DNA of 64,000 nt from the NCBI GenBank assembly GCA_001600615.1, contig BCKK01000002.1:1022809-1086808 (forward strand). Direction: 5' to 3'. Below the pieces are notes generated by a model that saw only the letters and a list, made by a program, of their open reading frames with translations, did not search any database and was not told the origin of the DNA. This stretch comes from Dioszegia crocea (Eukaryota > Basidiomycota > Tremellomycetes > Tremellales > Bulleribasidiaceae). Shown in pieces: positions 33,781 through 45,500 of this stretch. Positions within the stretch are counted from its first letter, which is position 1. The number at the start of each line of letters is the position of its first letter. Position numbers and translations under genes: made by a program.

Positions 33781-35122
33781 TCAGGCATCCCTAGGTTGAC
33801 CCCCTGTGGCCACATGCTCCTGAGCCAGTTGTGCTTTCTTGCCGGGGCCAGGCTGAGATAGATCCGGGACATCAGGGACCGATTTGATAGATTCACTCGA
33901 CCCATCCTCGTGTCGAACGGATACAGTGCCGTCCTACCAGATTGTCAGTGACATCCCACATGTAGAGACTGCATTGAGTCTAAACGTACCTCGTTACCGA
34001 AGAAAGCTGCCCTGGCCATGTGGCAGAACAAGCCAACTTCCACCACACCAGTGATGAGCTTGATGTTCTTCAGCAGCTGTAAAGTCAGCATCACGGAAGT
34101 TGATGATCAAAGAAATACCTTACCTCGGCGGGTTTCCGCATCCAATCTTCACCAAACGGAGCATCAATTATGAAGTTACCGTTATCACTGACGACTGGTC
34201 CGGCCTTCTTGACACCCATTCTTAGTGCCAGACCTGGCTTGCCATTCGCGAGCGTCGCCGGCGAGCCCATCCGCGCAAGACTGGAGAGAACGGTAGCATA
34301 CGCAAAGGGAACGACTTCGATGGGGATACCCTGGGTCCACTGCGTAATCAGCGGATACGACGGGACAAGACCGGTCGAGCAAGGCTTACGGTTGTACCCA
34401 GCACTTTCGAGTTCTTTCTGTAGTCCGCAACAATGACCCAGGTGTTGGCGGCCTCCGCTAGGACCTTCTCGCGCAGTTGACATGCTCCTCCACCTTTGAT
34501 GGCATGTAGGTCGGTATCGACCCTGTTAGATCAGTATATTCCCCAACATTATGAATGATGATCAAGAGTACGACGTACTCATCGGCTCCATCAATCGTGA
34601 CATCTAGCTCGGGGTATTGATCGACGTCTCCCAACGTCAAACCGGCTTTGATGATCAACTCCTTCGATTGGAAACCTGCACACCTCAGTTGTCATTACTC
34701 AAAAGAGAACTTATGGCTCTCACCTGTAGGCAAAAAGATACGCTCCTTATTAGCCTCCTTGCCTTGGGCCACAATACGGTCGACGACGTAAGGGACAGTA
34801 GAGCCGGATCCAATCCCGATGATCTACGTCGTCAGCTCAACTGACGACTGCCCGGATGGAATTTGTTCCTTCCTACCCACCTTGTCTGACAGACCAACGA
34901 ACTTGTCAACTGCGGCAAATGCAGCAAGTCGCTTGGCGCCTTCTACAGCAGGTAGAGTCGGCAGTGGCACCGATGTCGGCAGCTGATTGCTGGCTGTCGT
35001 CGGTTGGGCAGGAGGCACAAACTGATCACTTCAGCTGTGCACGGTCGAGGACACGGTAGAGGACACTCGGCATCTAGCAGGGGACGCACCGACTGAGCAC
35101 CGGCGCTGAGAGAGTGTGACAT
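33781..35122 (-). CDS. RKI1: Ribose-5-phosphate isomerase A
   Basis: Interconverts ribose-5-phosphate and ribulose-5-phosphate in the non-oxidative pentose phosphate pathway, in the cytosol. Exons 35122-35090, 35021-34881, 34823-34724, 34675-34579, 34522-34390, 34339-34124, 34076-33990 and 33933-33781 give 319 residues. Active-site motifs: [47 protein letters not shown] (split by an intron after DGADE's first residue pair), [20 protein letters not shown], and [14 protein letters not shown]. All catalytic Asp/Lys/Glu positions of RpiA appear present. The N-terminal ~45 residues (Pro/Thr-rich) exceed the bacterial enzyme and may be a small fungal extension. The C-terminal tail is also extended ([17 protein letters not shown]). 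Identification is firm. Confidence 0.96.
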
Positions 35123-36393
35123 CTTGATTAGGGTTTGGGGAATGCGTTGATTCGGTTTAAGCAGACTTGTCAAGAACAAAGACTGTATGGGTCTGGCTTG
35201 GCGATAGACTCCTGCTGCTGCAGTGGAGATGAGCTGCTGAATGATGGATGAACGCTCCAGCTGTACGATTGTGAGAGAGATGTAGGGGGTGTGAGCGACA
35301 GCAGCCGGCAAAACCGCTCGAGGAGGTTCGGGTACCGCACGGACATGGCCAAAGCTCGGCCGAGGCCGGCCCCGGCCCGGTAAGCTTCGAGTCTAGGACG
35401 CGTCTCGCTAATACGTTCGTTGGGGCAATGGCTCTTCAGAGAACGCTGTGCATCTCGCAGTTCTGGTGCATGCATGTATGTATGGCATGGACTTCATATT
35501 AGGCAAGCAAGACAATGTATGCGATGTCCGACCGCCACGTTCCATCGAAACCAACGCCAAAGCCGAAAGACTTTGGCCCGAGATCCGATAATTTTCCCTC
35601 GACACACAACCCATCCATCCGGCTACGTCAAGGACCCCATTTTCCCATTCCCGCCTCACCTTCACACTCCGACCTCCCTTCCAACATCGTCCCTCCCTTT
35701 GGCGAGGGGACCCTCTGAAAAGTTGATTTGCGGCACAAAGGGAAGAGGTTCGGTAGATGTGAAGATGATGCATGCGAACCCTGACTTTGCATTACGCACA
35801 AGCTCGACACATCTTTTTGGCTTCTACCCCTATCGCAGAGCCTTTCCCGATTCAGACTTGCCAATCACCCATCTTCTAGAGATACCCACGCCGGCTCAAC
35901 TTGTCGCATAAGCTACCGCTTGTCACCGTGATATCGTCATCAGCAGCCACACTCGCTCAAGCTAAGCACCACCTCCACCATCGGTCTCCCGTGAAAACCT
36001 CTCCCCTCCGTCCAGTGAACCGACCTTGACGACAACGCTTAGATCTCAAGCCACACGCTTATAGCGTGGTCGCGCTTCCCACCCTCGTACCCACGCATCA
36101 TCCCCACACGCAGTCGGCACAGGGAAGGCGTGTAAAGTTAGCGCTGCATGTGTTGCAGGCGCGCGGTTGGGGATATCGGCTTCTTTCGCCACACCGCAAT
36201 CTATTATAGATAGCGGGTCGCTTCACCCCTTCCTCCTTCATCTCCACCACCGCGGCAGAGGTAAACGGGTATTGCGCACCTCATCCTCACGACGCCACCT
36301 GCAACCATTGGTGACCGTCATCGTCACAGGGCGCCCTCGTAGACCACCAATAGCGCCCAACTCCCACCTAACTCCCTCTCTCCTCCGGCGACC
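35123..36393. other. 1.3 kb divergent intergenic region
   Basis: Upstream of RKI1 (minus) and of the disordered protein gene (plus). The open frame at 35420-35911 lacks any recognisable domain. CT- and CACC-rich patches are present, consistent with promoter and leader DNA; nothing else was recognised. Confidence 0.45.
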
Positions 36394-37899
36394 ATGTCGA
36401 CTTCCACTCCCTCATCCCGCGGCTCGCCTGTCCTCCGCGCAATAGATCCTAATTCCCCATCCCGCCGAGTCCACCCCAGACAAGCCAAATCCAAATCGCT
36501 ATCGCTCCCTCCGTTTCCCCCATTCCCTCGCCGTTCGTCGCTCACTAGCCCAACCTCCCCTTCCAAAAGGCGTTACTCATCCCGGACGGACACCTCAATC
36601 GTCATTACTTCACCACACGCGGCATCATCGCACATACTCTCCCCAAGCAATCTGCCCGCCACGGACAGCATGAGCTACTTCCCCCCTTTCGAGGACATGG
36701 GCAGCGACGCGGGATCAGCTTTACCTTCGGGAAGTGCCGCAGGGGAGCATCAGCCCAGCGAGCCTGGGCCGTCGCGCCCTCCTAGCCCCAGGCGCGAGAG
36801 AAGCGAAACGCATGGGAAGAATAGAAGTCTAGGGAGTCTGGCAAACTTTATGGCTTGGGCGACCTTCACCCCTGCCAGCGAGATTCCGCCTCATCATACT
36901 CTCCCATCCTCTGCCGGTGCCAGCAAGCTGCCCTCATCTGTGAGCCTGACAGATGGAGAGCGACTCGAAGCGCTCAGTCGGAGATTTATGCCGGGACAGG
37001 GAAAGCGGCGGGTGTTAGAGCCAATGGCCACGCAGGAGGGGGTGAGGGGAATGTCACTATTGGGGTTAACAACAACCCGGATCGAGGCGGATCCGGACGG
37101 GGCGCAGCAGAAGAGGAGAGTAGCTAGCGAGATGGACGTAGAGAGGATCATGGGGGCTGGCAAGGAAGAGACGATCGCGGGGGATGACGAAGAAGGTGAT
37201 GTCGAGCGCGTGATCGGATGGGTATGTCTGCGTCTTATCTCTCCTCTGTTCAAGTATGCTGACTTGCAGATCCCTACCAGGCCCCGCGCTCCAAGACATA
37301 GTCTGTCTCTTCCCGCTCCCGGGGTGCATCTACCCAATTGGCGCTTTCCCATCCCCTCGCCGCCTATAACGTCCCTGTCCCCCCACATCCCTCTAGAATT
37401 CTTCCAATACGAAATCTCCAATCCCGCATCGACCTCACCTTCACCGATCAAGCCTACGTTGACCTTCTCCGACCTACACGATCAGGAGCTGGACGAGGTC
37501 GAAGGATCCTTGCTGTCCATCGATTCGGGCTTGGGCTTGGGCTCAGGCTCAGGGTCGAGTATCTCCACGACCGACTTGGCGCTTTCCAACCCCACCACTC
37601 CAGACCGCTCACCTCCGCGTAAAGTCACTCCCATTGCCGATCCGCGATTCTGGACACCAACTCCCCAGACCACGTTCTCTTACCGGAAGAAGTCACGATT
37701 CCGCGTCGAGGGTGATGAAGAGGACGAAGAGGAGGCGGGCGAAAGGCTGGAGATGATCTTTCCAGAGAAGATCAAGTTGAGGCGGACGAGCTCATCGGGG
37801 AGTAAGGCCAGCTGCGATTCCAACACCACAATCAAGGTGCGGGAGGGGGAGATTACGCCGAGACTGGGGAAGGGATGGAAGGCGGTCCAAGCGGGCTAG
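36394..37899 (+). CDS. Ser/Pro-rich disordered protein, function unknown
   Basis: I do not recognise this protein. Exons 36394-37221 and 37270-37899 give 485 residues. The N-terminal half is basic and Ser/Pro-rich, with many SP/TP sites (SPSRRVHPRQAKSKS, TSPTSPSKRR) that could be CDK/MAPK targets. More structured-looking islands are LGSLANFMAWATFTPASEIP, SLTDGERLEALSRRFMPGQG and DPRFWTPTPQTTFSYRKKSR. The C-terminus is acidic then basic (GDEEDEEEAGERLEMIFPEK) and ends TPRLGKGWKAVQAG. The 48-nt intron 37222-37269 has GTATGT, GCTGACTTGCAG, no in-frame stop and a multiple-of-three length, so the unspliced frame is also open. No membrane segment or catalytic motif is seen. A regulatory, phosphorylated role is only a guess. 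Confidence 0.6.
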   Translation: MSTSTPSSRGSPVLRAIDPNSPSRRVHPRQAKSKSLSLPPFPPFPRRSSLTSPTSPSKRRYSSRTDTSIVITSPHAASSHILSPSNLPATDSMSYFPPFEDMGSDAGSALPSGSAAGEHQPSEPGPSRPPSPRRERSETHGKNRSLGSLANFMAWATFTPASEIPPHHTLPSSAGASKLPSSVSLTDGERLEALSRRFMPGQGKRRVLEPMATQEGVRGMSLLGLTTTRIEADPDGAQQKRRVASEMDVERIMGAGKEETIAGDDEEGDVERVIGWVCLRLISPLFKYADLQIPTRPRAPRHSLSLPAPGVHLPNWRFPIPSPPITSLSPHIPLEFFQYEISNPASTSPSPIKPTLTFSDLHDQELDEVEGSLLSIDSGLGLGSGSGSSISTTDLALSNPTTPDRSPPRKVTPIADPRFWTPTPQTTFSYRKKSRFRVEGDEEDEEEAGERLEMIFPEKIKLRRTSSSGSKASCDSNTTIKVREGEITPRLGKGWKAVQAG

Positions 37900-38238
37900 G
37901 TGGCTTCTGTCCAGATTGAAGGAGGAGTCTCAGAAGGGAAGGCGCTGGGGAGGATGCCCCTTTGTGTAGCTGTTTTGGGCTTTGTTAGACCCTCTGTGGA
38001 CATTTTCCTACCTGCATGACATAGAGCATGTTGCATATAGTCGATACACACTGCGGCAGGCGCAATAATCGGGCCTTGCCCTCACACAGCACACTTACCA
38101 AAGCGCAATGAGCGTGCGGTTGGGTGGCGACATATCGCGTGTCCGCCTCCACCTCCAGCGAGAGACCCGACTATAGACCTGTCAACATCCTCCCTCTCAC
38201 TCATCATTTATTAGAACCGTCTATCTGCTATATTCGCA
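37900..38238. other. Intergenic region
   Basis: 3' UTR of the disordered-protein gene and promoter of the thioredoxin-fold gene. Nothing further was recognised. Confidence 0.5.
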
Positions 38239-39281
38239 ATGGCAGTCCCCAAATCGCTCGCATTCCTTAAGCAAGGTTCTGGGTCCCAGGTTCTCGAAAC
38301 GTACGTCCGCTCGACTCAACCCCGCGAGACCGAACCGAGACGACGTGCTGATTGATCATCAGCTACCTTGACCCGCTATGCCCATTCTCAGCCAAGATGG
38401 CCCGAACCCTCACTGCAAATGTGATCCCTTTGCTCAAGAAGGGTGGAGCATACGAGGGCAAATTGAGCGTTGTCACCTGGATCTACCCTCAGCCATTGTG
38501 AGTTTGTGCGCTCGCACGTTGGCCACAGCTGATCTCGACGCAGCCACTACGTCTCGCCGGTCGTCACTGAGGCACTACTTGTGTTCGGTACTCACTATCC
38601 GGAACAGTTCTGGGACTACCTTACTGCTGTGAGTGCATATGTTTCTCACATCGCAACCTGTCTCCAGACCCCAGTCGAGCTAGTCCACCGCATCAAATCT
38701 GTGCTGATTCACCTCAGGTGTATGACGACCAAGCCAAGTACTTCAATGTACCGTCCGCCTCTCTGACTGCCGACGCTATTCGAGACGGCCTTACCGAGCT
38801 GGCTATTTCCGTTCTGGACAAGTCTGGCAAGCTAGGCCAAGGACCCAAGAGCCAGGCGTTCGGAGAATTCAGGAGGAGGATTGGCGTGGTGGAGACCAAG
38901 GATGGGAAGAACAAGGGGACGGAAGCCTTCGAGGGGATGAAGCATATCAGTGAGTCTATGCTTCGAGTGAAAGAGAGGAAATGCAGCATTCCGGGTCGAG
39001 GTGTTCATATCGGCTTTGGCTGACAACATTTATAGTCAAGATCGGGAGGCAGAACGGTATACATGTGACTGTGAGCTCTTCGTTCCTTTTGCTTTGCGCC
39101 TTGATTCAGCTGACTTCCAATAGCCCACTACCCTCTTCGACGGACTGATCGACAATGCCATCTCGTCCAGCTGGGGCAAGGAGGAATGGGAGAAGTATCT
39201 CAAGTGAGTCCGGACAAGCGTCGGCTTAAGATCGGCTTCGTTCTGCCAGCTGATCCTGCTAGGGAGAAATTCTCGTCTTGA
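38239..39281 (+). CDS. DsbA-like thioredoxin-fold protein
   Basis: Predicted small soluble oxidoreductase-like protein. Exons 38239-38300, 38363-38497, 38544-38628, 38718-38949, 39036-39070, 39124-39203 and 39263-39281 give 215 residues. The opening FLKQGSGSQVLETYLDPLCP leads to the CPFSAKM motif (Cys-Pro-Phe-Ser): one cysteine in the place of the usual Cys-x-x-Cys pair, as in several fungal thioredoxin_4-like proteins. Further features are the thioredoxin cis-Pro region (HVTPTTLFDGLIDNAISS) near the C-terminus and the helix-rich insertion EAFEGMKHIIKIGRQNGIHV. With a single Cys in the motif, it probably does not do classical dithiol exchange; a glutathione-linked or redox-sensing role is inference. 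No signal peptide is seen. Confidence 0.7.
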
Positions 39282-39399
39282 CTACCCGGCCCGGCAAGTC
39301 TTTCCAGACTGTAAGATAGCAAAGAATGAGAGCGAATGGACACGATGAGACGCCAGACTCGTCCAAGAATGGCTTAATCGAGAAGAAAGAAAAGATGCA

Positions 39400-40429
39400 T
39401 CAAAAGTCTTCGATTGTGCGGTCGAGGTCCGCTTTCAGGTGCTCCTTCATGCCTGGCGGAAGAATGGGCTCATTCTTGTCATCGGCCACGTACCCTGAAG
39501 GAATCAGCAAGTAACACTGCGCTGATGCAGATGTGTAGCAGAGATCCGGCATAAACTTACGGAAAGGCATTTCAATGGACTCGTGCTCATCGAATGTGAT
39601 GGTGGGGAAGTCCTATATGGTTCAGCTTGGCTCTTGTGGAAGACCATCTCGGGTAGGATGCTTACCGTGTATGGTATTTCGTTCAGTTTCACTGTAGGGT
39701 CAGCTACTGGGTGATACGTGTGCGAGTCGCATTGTCCTTTGGACTCGTGACACATGCGACTCTTAAGTTGCAGACTCACCACCGTCCTCAACGACAATCT
39801 TGGTCACCTTGACCGCCGTGTCCGTAGTCATTTGCTTCTCCCCTAAATGCCGACCTTCAAAGCCCAACTTCCGCAATTCTCCTGTTCCTAAGAAAATCAG
39901 CTGCTGAGCGAGACTGCGGATACCTCCGTCGACAGATAGATCGACGGTCGGTTCTAGTCGACTTACGATCTCTTGGAGGGTCGTCTCCGAGAATACCGCC
40001 ATACAGGAAGACATCGAAGAGCTCCGCGTCTTCAGGTGAGAGCACCTTGGTAGCTCGAGGATCTAGCAGGCATACTCTCGACTCGGGGACCGGCGGAGAG
40101 AGTGTGGGGAGAACTGAAAGAATCGGGGCAGTGTGGAGATGAGCCTTATCTGAGTTAAGATAGGTCTTGAGAGGGGGTATAGAAGTAGAAGAGAGGGATG
40201 TGAAGTGAACGGAAGAGCTGCCGCCAACAACTGTGAGCATGTGGGCATATCTTTCCGTGTCAGCTCATTTATTAATGTCGAGACAAGAACCTCGGACATA
40301 CTCAAGCTTGACCCATTCTGGCAGTGCGTGAGTAGCGGCATCGTCCTCCTCCATATGTTCTACGGGTCAGCGTTTGTGTGCAGATCCGACAGCGACGGGC
40401 AACTTACCGATAGCGAAGTGGAATGGCAT
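39400..40429 (-). CDS. SFM1: SFM1-type protein arginine methyltransferase (SPOUT)
   Basis: Probable AdoMet-dependent methyltransferase of the Sfm1 (DUF431) family, which in yeast monomethylates an arginine of ribosomal protein Rps3. Exons 40429-40408, 40359-40302, 40250-39967, 39887-39780, 39691-39666, 39612-39561 and 39494-39400 give 214 residues, the expected size. Signatures: FAIEHMEEDD...LPEWVKLEYAHML at the N-terminus, SRVCLLDPRATKVLSPEDAE, LFDVFLYGGILGDDPPRDRT, and GFEGRHLGEKQMTTDTAVKV. The last two are the trefoil-knot AdoMet region. The C-terminus PYTDFPTITFDEHESIEMPF, then FRYV, also fits the family. Family assignment is strong; the methylation target in this species is inferred from yeast. 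Confidence 0.88.
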
Positions 40430-40827
40430 GATGGAGTGACTCTTTGCCTAAGCTCGGGGAGATTCTTCAGGTTCTAGACACGCTGTACACTCTGAATACC
40501 GACTTGGTCAGTTGAGTCGCTCCGAGAAAGTGCAAAATTGTGATAACTACGCTTGTGACAAGCTTGAGATCAGCGCTGCTGATGCTGAATTTGCTGAGTG
40601 GGAATTCGTTTCAGATTGCCCCTTTGAGTAATTCCGGATCTGAAACCACCCTTGCTACAGCTACTTTCGAGTCGAGTAGCTTCTCCCATCCCTCCATCTG
40701 TACAGCGTCAACGAACATTACAGGATATTCCCAGTGAGCATGTGGCTTGATAGGTTTCAGTCGTCATTGCTGATGTGCGAAGTAGTCCGCCCTTGACTGT
40801 CGCCGAGCTTATCCCACGCATCCCAAC
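40430..40827. other. Divergent promoter region SFM1 / GNAT
   Basis: About 400 bp between the two start codons. The short open frame 40540-40737 has no supporting signal. No element stands out. Confidence 0.45.
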
Positions 40828-41364
40828 ATGTCCCGCTCATACTCTTTCCGGCCACCGACCCCGTCAGATGCCCCAGCTATATCTTCGCTGATCGGCACGG
40901 TCTGGTCCCACTTTTTCGCCTACTCTGTTTCCTCCTCGGACCTGTCAGGGTATCTTGCTGGTCCCCTCTCCCCCGCTTCGATCGAGCGCGACATTGCGAG
41001 TCCCTCGGAACGATTCCTCGTTGCGACCGATACTACGAGTAAACAGTACGACGGGATAGTCGGAGTCTTACAACTCGCAAAGGGAATGACAGAACCATGT
41101 CTGTCTTCAGCCAAATCCATCCATCTCCGAAGATTCTACGTCGACATGGCGTATCACGGGACGGGCCTGGCGGCGGATCTGATGGCGCAAGCTGAGAAAA
41201 TGGCTAGGGATGAGGGATATGAGAGTATCTGGCTTGGCGTATGGGAAGACAATAAGAGAGGAAAACGATTCTATGAGAAGATGGGATTTGAGGAGAGGGG
41301 AGAGAAGTCATTCATCATGGGCGGGAGCGATCGTAGGGATCTTGTGCTGGAGAAACGGGTATGA
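40828..41364 (+). CDS. GNAT-family N-acetyltransferase
   Basis: Single-exon gene of 178 residues. It has the GCN5-related acetyltransferase fold: RPPTPSDAPAISSLIGTVWS at the N-terminus (motif C region), VGVLQLAKGM as strand 4, IHLRRFYVDMAYHGTGLAAD with the acetyl-CoA-binding turn (motif A, here YHGTGLAADLM rather than the strict R/Q-x-x-G-x-G/A), and SIWLGVWEDNKRGKRFYEKM, then GFEE (motif B). The order L-R-R-F-Y-V, Y-H-G-x-G and N-x-x-G-x-x-F-Y-E-K-M-G-F is diagnostic of the small-molecule/peptide branch. Substrate unknown. Lack of introns is unusual among these neighbours but the gene is short, so this is weak evidence of transfer. Confidence 0.9.
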   Translation: MSRSYSFRPPTPSDAPAISSLIGTVWSHFFAYSVSSSDLSGYLAGPLSPASIERDIASPSERFLVATDTTSKQYDGIVGVLQLAKGMTEPCLSSAKSIHLRRFYVDMAYHGTGLAADLMAQAEKMARDEGYESIWLGVWEDNKRGKRFYEKMGFEERGEKSFIMGGSDRRDLVLEKRV

Positions 41365-42506
41365 AACTTATCCTGGAATCATACCTACAGGTAGTTGGGC
41401 TGCACAAACCGCTGCATGTCCGACAGTATGGTTCCCTGCTCGTTGTCCTTGCCCTCTGCGACCAGTACTGTCGTCTCGTATGGCCCTGAAACATGAAACG
41501 GACTCAGGCACCCGAAGGGGAAATTCTGCCCATTTCAGGGTCTCGACTGACTTTCGTCACGCACAAGGGTGGAGGAGTTGCAAAGAAATCAATCATGCAA
41601 GCACGGCTGCGCGGTTGTTGCTGTCTCTATCTCACTTCCCGCTTCTCGCATACATATAGATTTACAACCCATCATTCACCTCGACGGCTTCCCTCGGAGT
41701 CTACCCCAACGCCTTTCGACGGCCAAATTGAACGGACAAACAAGCGCGTGCCGGTCACGCGTCTGTGTGTAAACCTTATTTCGTTCAAACGTACAACACA
41801 TATCGCCACCATACGAGGACGTCGGAGATTGAGGATAAGTGATAACATCAAGCCAAAATACTGGTGCGTTGAGTGTGATTGTTAGCCACAGTGAAGGAGG
41901 AGGCGACGAGCTTGGCAGTCAGAGAAAGGGAGAGGAAGCGTGTGTTTGAGGGGGTAACTACCTTTGGAACAGCAAGGGAGGCAAGGCACGGAGAAAAGGA
42001 ATACCTTGTTTTGCAGGTGGTCAAGGCGTCACTACGTCCCATGTCGGTGCCAATTCATCGTCTCTCCATCTCTCTCTTGGCTCGTCATCTCACACTACCC
42101 CCAGTGTCCCTCCTGCCTCGCACCAGGCGTCATCGCTCTTCCATCCTGACAACCGTAGACAGCTTTTACAGCAAAACACTCACCTTATCGCAAGGATCAC
42201 TAGCGTCACTTCACCCTGCCTACCGACTATCCTTTGACTCCACAACGCCTCTCTTTCCCTTCTACTCTAGCCCCCTTCTCTCCGACAAGCGCAGCCACGA
42301 AACGCGTTAGATCGCGAAACAGCCTCACCGTGTACGTATTCAGTTCCGTCTGTCATTAAAGCTTTGCCGCCCTAACTACATCTACTCCAATTGAAATTAT
42401 GACATCGACTGATCCTCACAGCCTCATCATCCACCTTTCCATGGATCGCGCCTGAGATTATACCCCTCCGCAAAACCATCCACGCGGTCCCGCTCGCCGA
42501 TCTGCG
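41365..42506. promoter_or_regulatory. 1.1 kb upstream region of the MSB2-like gene
   Basis: Long upstream region containing pyrimidine-rich tracts from about 42040 to 42290. An open frame at 41879-42310 lacks domain homology and sits within this biased DNA. A long leader or extended promoter would fit a regulated surface sensor; that is inference. Confidence 0.45.
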
Positions 42507-45500
42507 ATGCGGCGCCGGAGAAATGCAGGATTTCTGGCCACCGTCGTGACGTGCTTGGCGCTTTTGGGACTGGTGCAGGCAGACCACAATGAGTCAAAGT
42601 CAATCCGTCGATCGAGGGTAAAAGGCGTAATGGAAGCAAGGCAGCTGGGCGCGGATCTGCAAGGTACGCACATCCATCCAATTTCACTCTGGGACAACCT
42701 GCTAATGATGTAGCAATTGCGGCGGACTTGGCCAATATCGAAATATTTGCCACCCCAACTTCGGCCTCTTCCTCTTCCTCTGGAATTCCCTCAGCCTCTG
42801 GGTCTCAGGCCTCGGGTCTCATTACCTCGTCCTCCGCTGTCACAGCGACCGTTGTAGCCTCGAACGAGTCCACCACTTTGCCCTCGTCAGCCGCTTTGAC
42901 CACGCCAAGCGCGACCGCATCGCCTTCGGCAATTACGCTCCTCGATCCTGCTGCGGCACTTTCAGTCGTCTTCCCAGGAGGAGCCTCGAGTTCAGCCTCG
43001 GAATCCAGCTCGGGTGCTGGTAGTACCGGGGGCGCTGTGCGTCCCAACACTCCTGGTAAGTCAGGGACCCATTCAGCAATTCTCAAACCTTTAAATTCGC
43101 GTACCAAATTTCAAAATCCTACTTTGTTCTACTTTTCCTCTTTATACCCTTCTTCTTCTTCGCTAGCCCGTGCCGTCTATCGCGCCCTTCGCTGGTTCGA
43201 CATTCAACTCTCATTCCCGGTGGCGGATGCTCGAGCCGTCCAAAGGGACTCACGAAAACTCGCCGAACGCCAAGCTCCCGGACCAGTCGAGCATGTGACA
43301 CCAACAGTGGTTGTGCCTCCTACACCGGTGGTGCCTGGTACACCCACAGCCACGACCGTGTCGGGACCGTCAGTCCCTGTAGCGCCGCCAGCCGTTGTTC
43401 CTCCCGTACCCATCGACCAGACTTCACCAGCGTCTGGGCCGTCAATCTCTGTAGCGCCGCCAGCCGTCGCTCCTTCGGTCCCCATTGACCAGACTCCACC
43501 GTCACTCTCTGTAGCGCCGCCAGCCGTAGCTCCTCCCGCACCCACCGACCAGACTTCACCGACACTGATTCCGACCCCTACTCCGACACCGGTGCCCAGC
43601 CCTCCTCCAGTGGGGCAAACCTCCGCCATCGATTCTCCGAAGCCGACCGGAAACCCATCACCTCAGTCGCAAACAAACGTGGATATTCCACTCGTCCCTT
43701 CGGTTTCGCCACCCGTACCTACCACTCCGGAGACAGGGCAGGCTACCCCGCCTAGTCTGTCAGTCCTGCCGACCAGCGACCTCAGGCCATCCGCTGCGTC
43801 CTCCGTACCTACGTTGCCTGGCTCATCAACGATCATTGGTGCCGATTCTCCGGTACCAATAGTCACTACGCCATCGAATGATAAAAACTCCACGTCGCCA
43901 TCATCCTCAGCCGTCAGCCCCACTTCATCGCCTACTCCGACAGCGGTGGGTCTGAAGTCCGATACGGGCACACCTGCAGTCTTCACTGCGAATGGTCCCA
44001 TACCAGGCCTGCCTGCTAGTGGTGAGACTTCTGCAACGGAGTCGGCGAGCAAGGCGTCGCCGGCCATGGGGCCTGTCTCGATGATCACGGCAGCAGTGCA
44101 ACCTTCCAGCATTTCAGTGGCAGCCCTTCCGGGCGGACACACCGCTAAAATCACTCCCACCGCGCATTCATCTGCTACAGGTGTAGATGCGGAAGTAAAG
44201 TCGTCTATTACCCCCGTGGCAGGTCCATCTTTGCCCGTCATTACTGGCTCAAACGCCACAACAACAAACTCGAGTTCGCTCGCTTCCAGCACCTCGTTGG
44301 ATGGGTTGATCGGCACGCTTTCCTCGGCACTTGCCAATACTTTACTATTCCCCACCACAAACTTGACTTCTTCCCTTAAAGACAACATCACCCTTTCTCT
44401 TTCTGCTTCTTCTCTTTCTACTTCAATTACCTCTTCCTCTTTCATCCACACTCTACCCTCTTCTAGCTCCCAGACCGCTCCCAATCCATCCGAAAACAAG
44501 ACTGACGGATCTTCTTCAGGCCAACCCACTGCTACCGAAACTTCGACTTCCACCACTCTCTCTGTCCCAGGTTTGAGCTCGGCTTCCTCATCTGCGGCCG
44601 GTACCCCTGGACTTCCTTCAGTTTCCGCGACCGGTAAGTCCAGCTTGAAATCGTCATCAGCGTAAGCTGACGACCAGCCGACTCTGGCATCATTGGTGTC
44701 ATCTCATCAGCGATCTCTCAGCCTAACAGTACCGGTAAGTCCCGAGTTATCCAGTGCCCACATTTAGCTGATTCGTTTAGGCATCCAGTCGCTCCCTGTG
44801 ACAGAGCCCACATCAGTCAGCATCGGCTCGACCCAATCTCGTCCGCTGGCCCCGGGGGAGGCGGACTCTTCTTGTGAGTGATATCAGGTCAGTAATCTCG
44901 GCCTCCGCTGACGTTCGCAGCGTCGATCGGACCCACCGCCACCGGCCAGACTACCCCGACTATCTCCTCCTCGGTGAACGGTCCCCCTACCACCTTACAG
45001 TCGAGCTCTGAGACTGCCAATGTTGCGCCTGCCACATCGGTCATCTCCCCAGCCGTATCGGAGGCTGCTTCTTCGTCCGGTAGGTTTTTTCCACCCAAAA
45101 TTGAACTTGACTGACAGCTCTAGCCACTACTGCACAAGCGAACGTGACCAATCCTCTTGAATCTTCGGTCTCTGTTGACAATCGCCCTCCCACCACTATC
45201 GCGTCCGTTCCGACCTCATCGGTTGACGTCATCTCGTCTTCCGCGAACTCTGGTGTCACGGCGGCTTCTCCCACTCCCGAACCGGTATCCTCCCCAACAC
45301 CCTCGAGCTCTATCCCCGAGTTCAGTGTCCAACCCTCTCTGTCCTCAGTGTCCTCGACGGCGGAGCCTATCTCGAGTGTTTCAACCACTCTGCTCCCCCA
45401 GCCGTCCGAGACGTCAGCAGGTGTGACGAGGCCGGCGAGCTCGCCTGCTGCGCCCAGCAGTACTTCCCTTTCCACTGTCGCGGATCCACAACCGACGGAG

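Noticed and set aside
35420..35911. 163-codon open frame upstream of the disordered-protein gene
   Set aside because: Low-complexity promoter DNA; no homology seen.
41879..42310. 143-codon open frame upstream of MSB2
   Set aside because: Sits in pyrimidine-biased DNA and has no recognisable domain; more likely promoter or leader.
43663..44556. Long antisense open frame (297 codons, minus strand) inside MSB2
   Set aside because: Arises from Ser/Thr/Pro codon bias of the plus-strand mucin; no domain or splice context.
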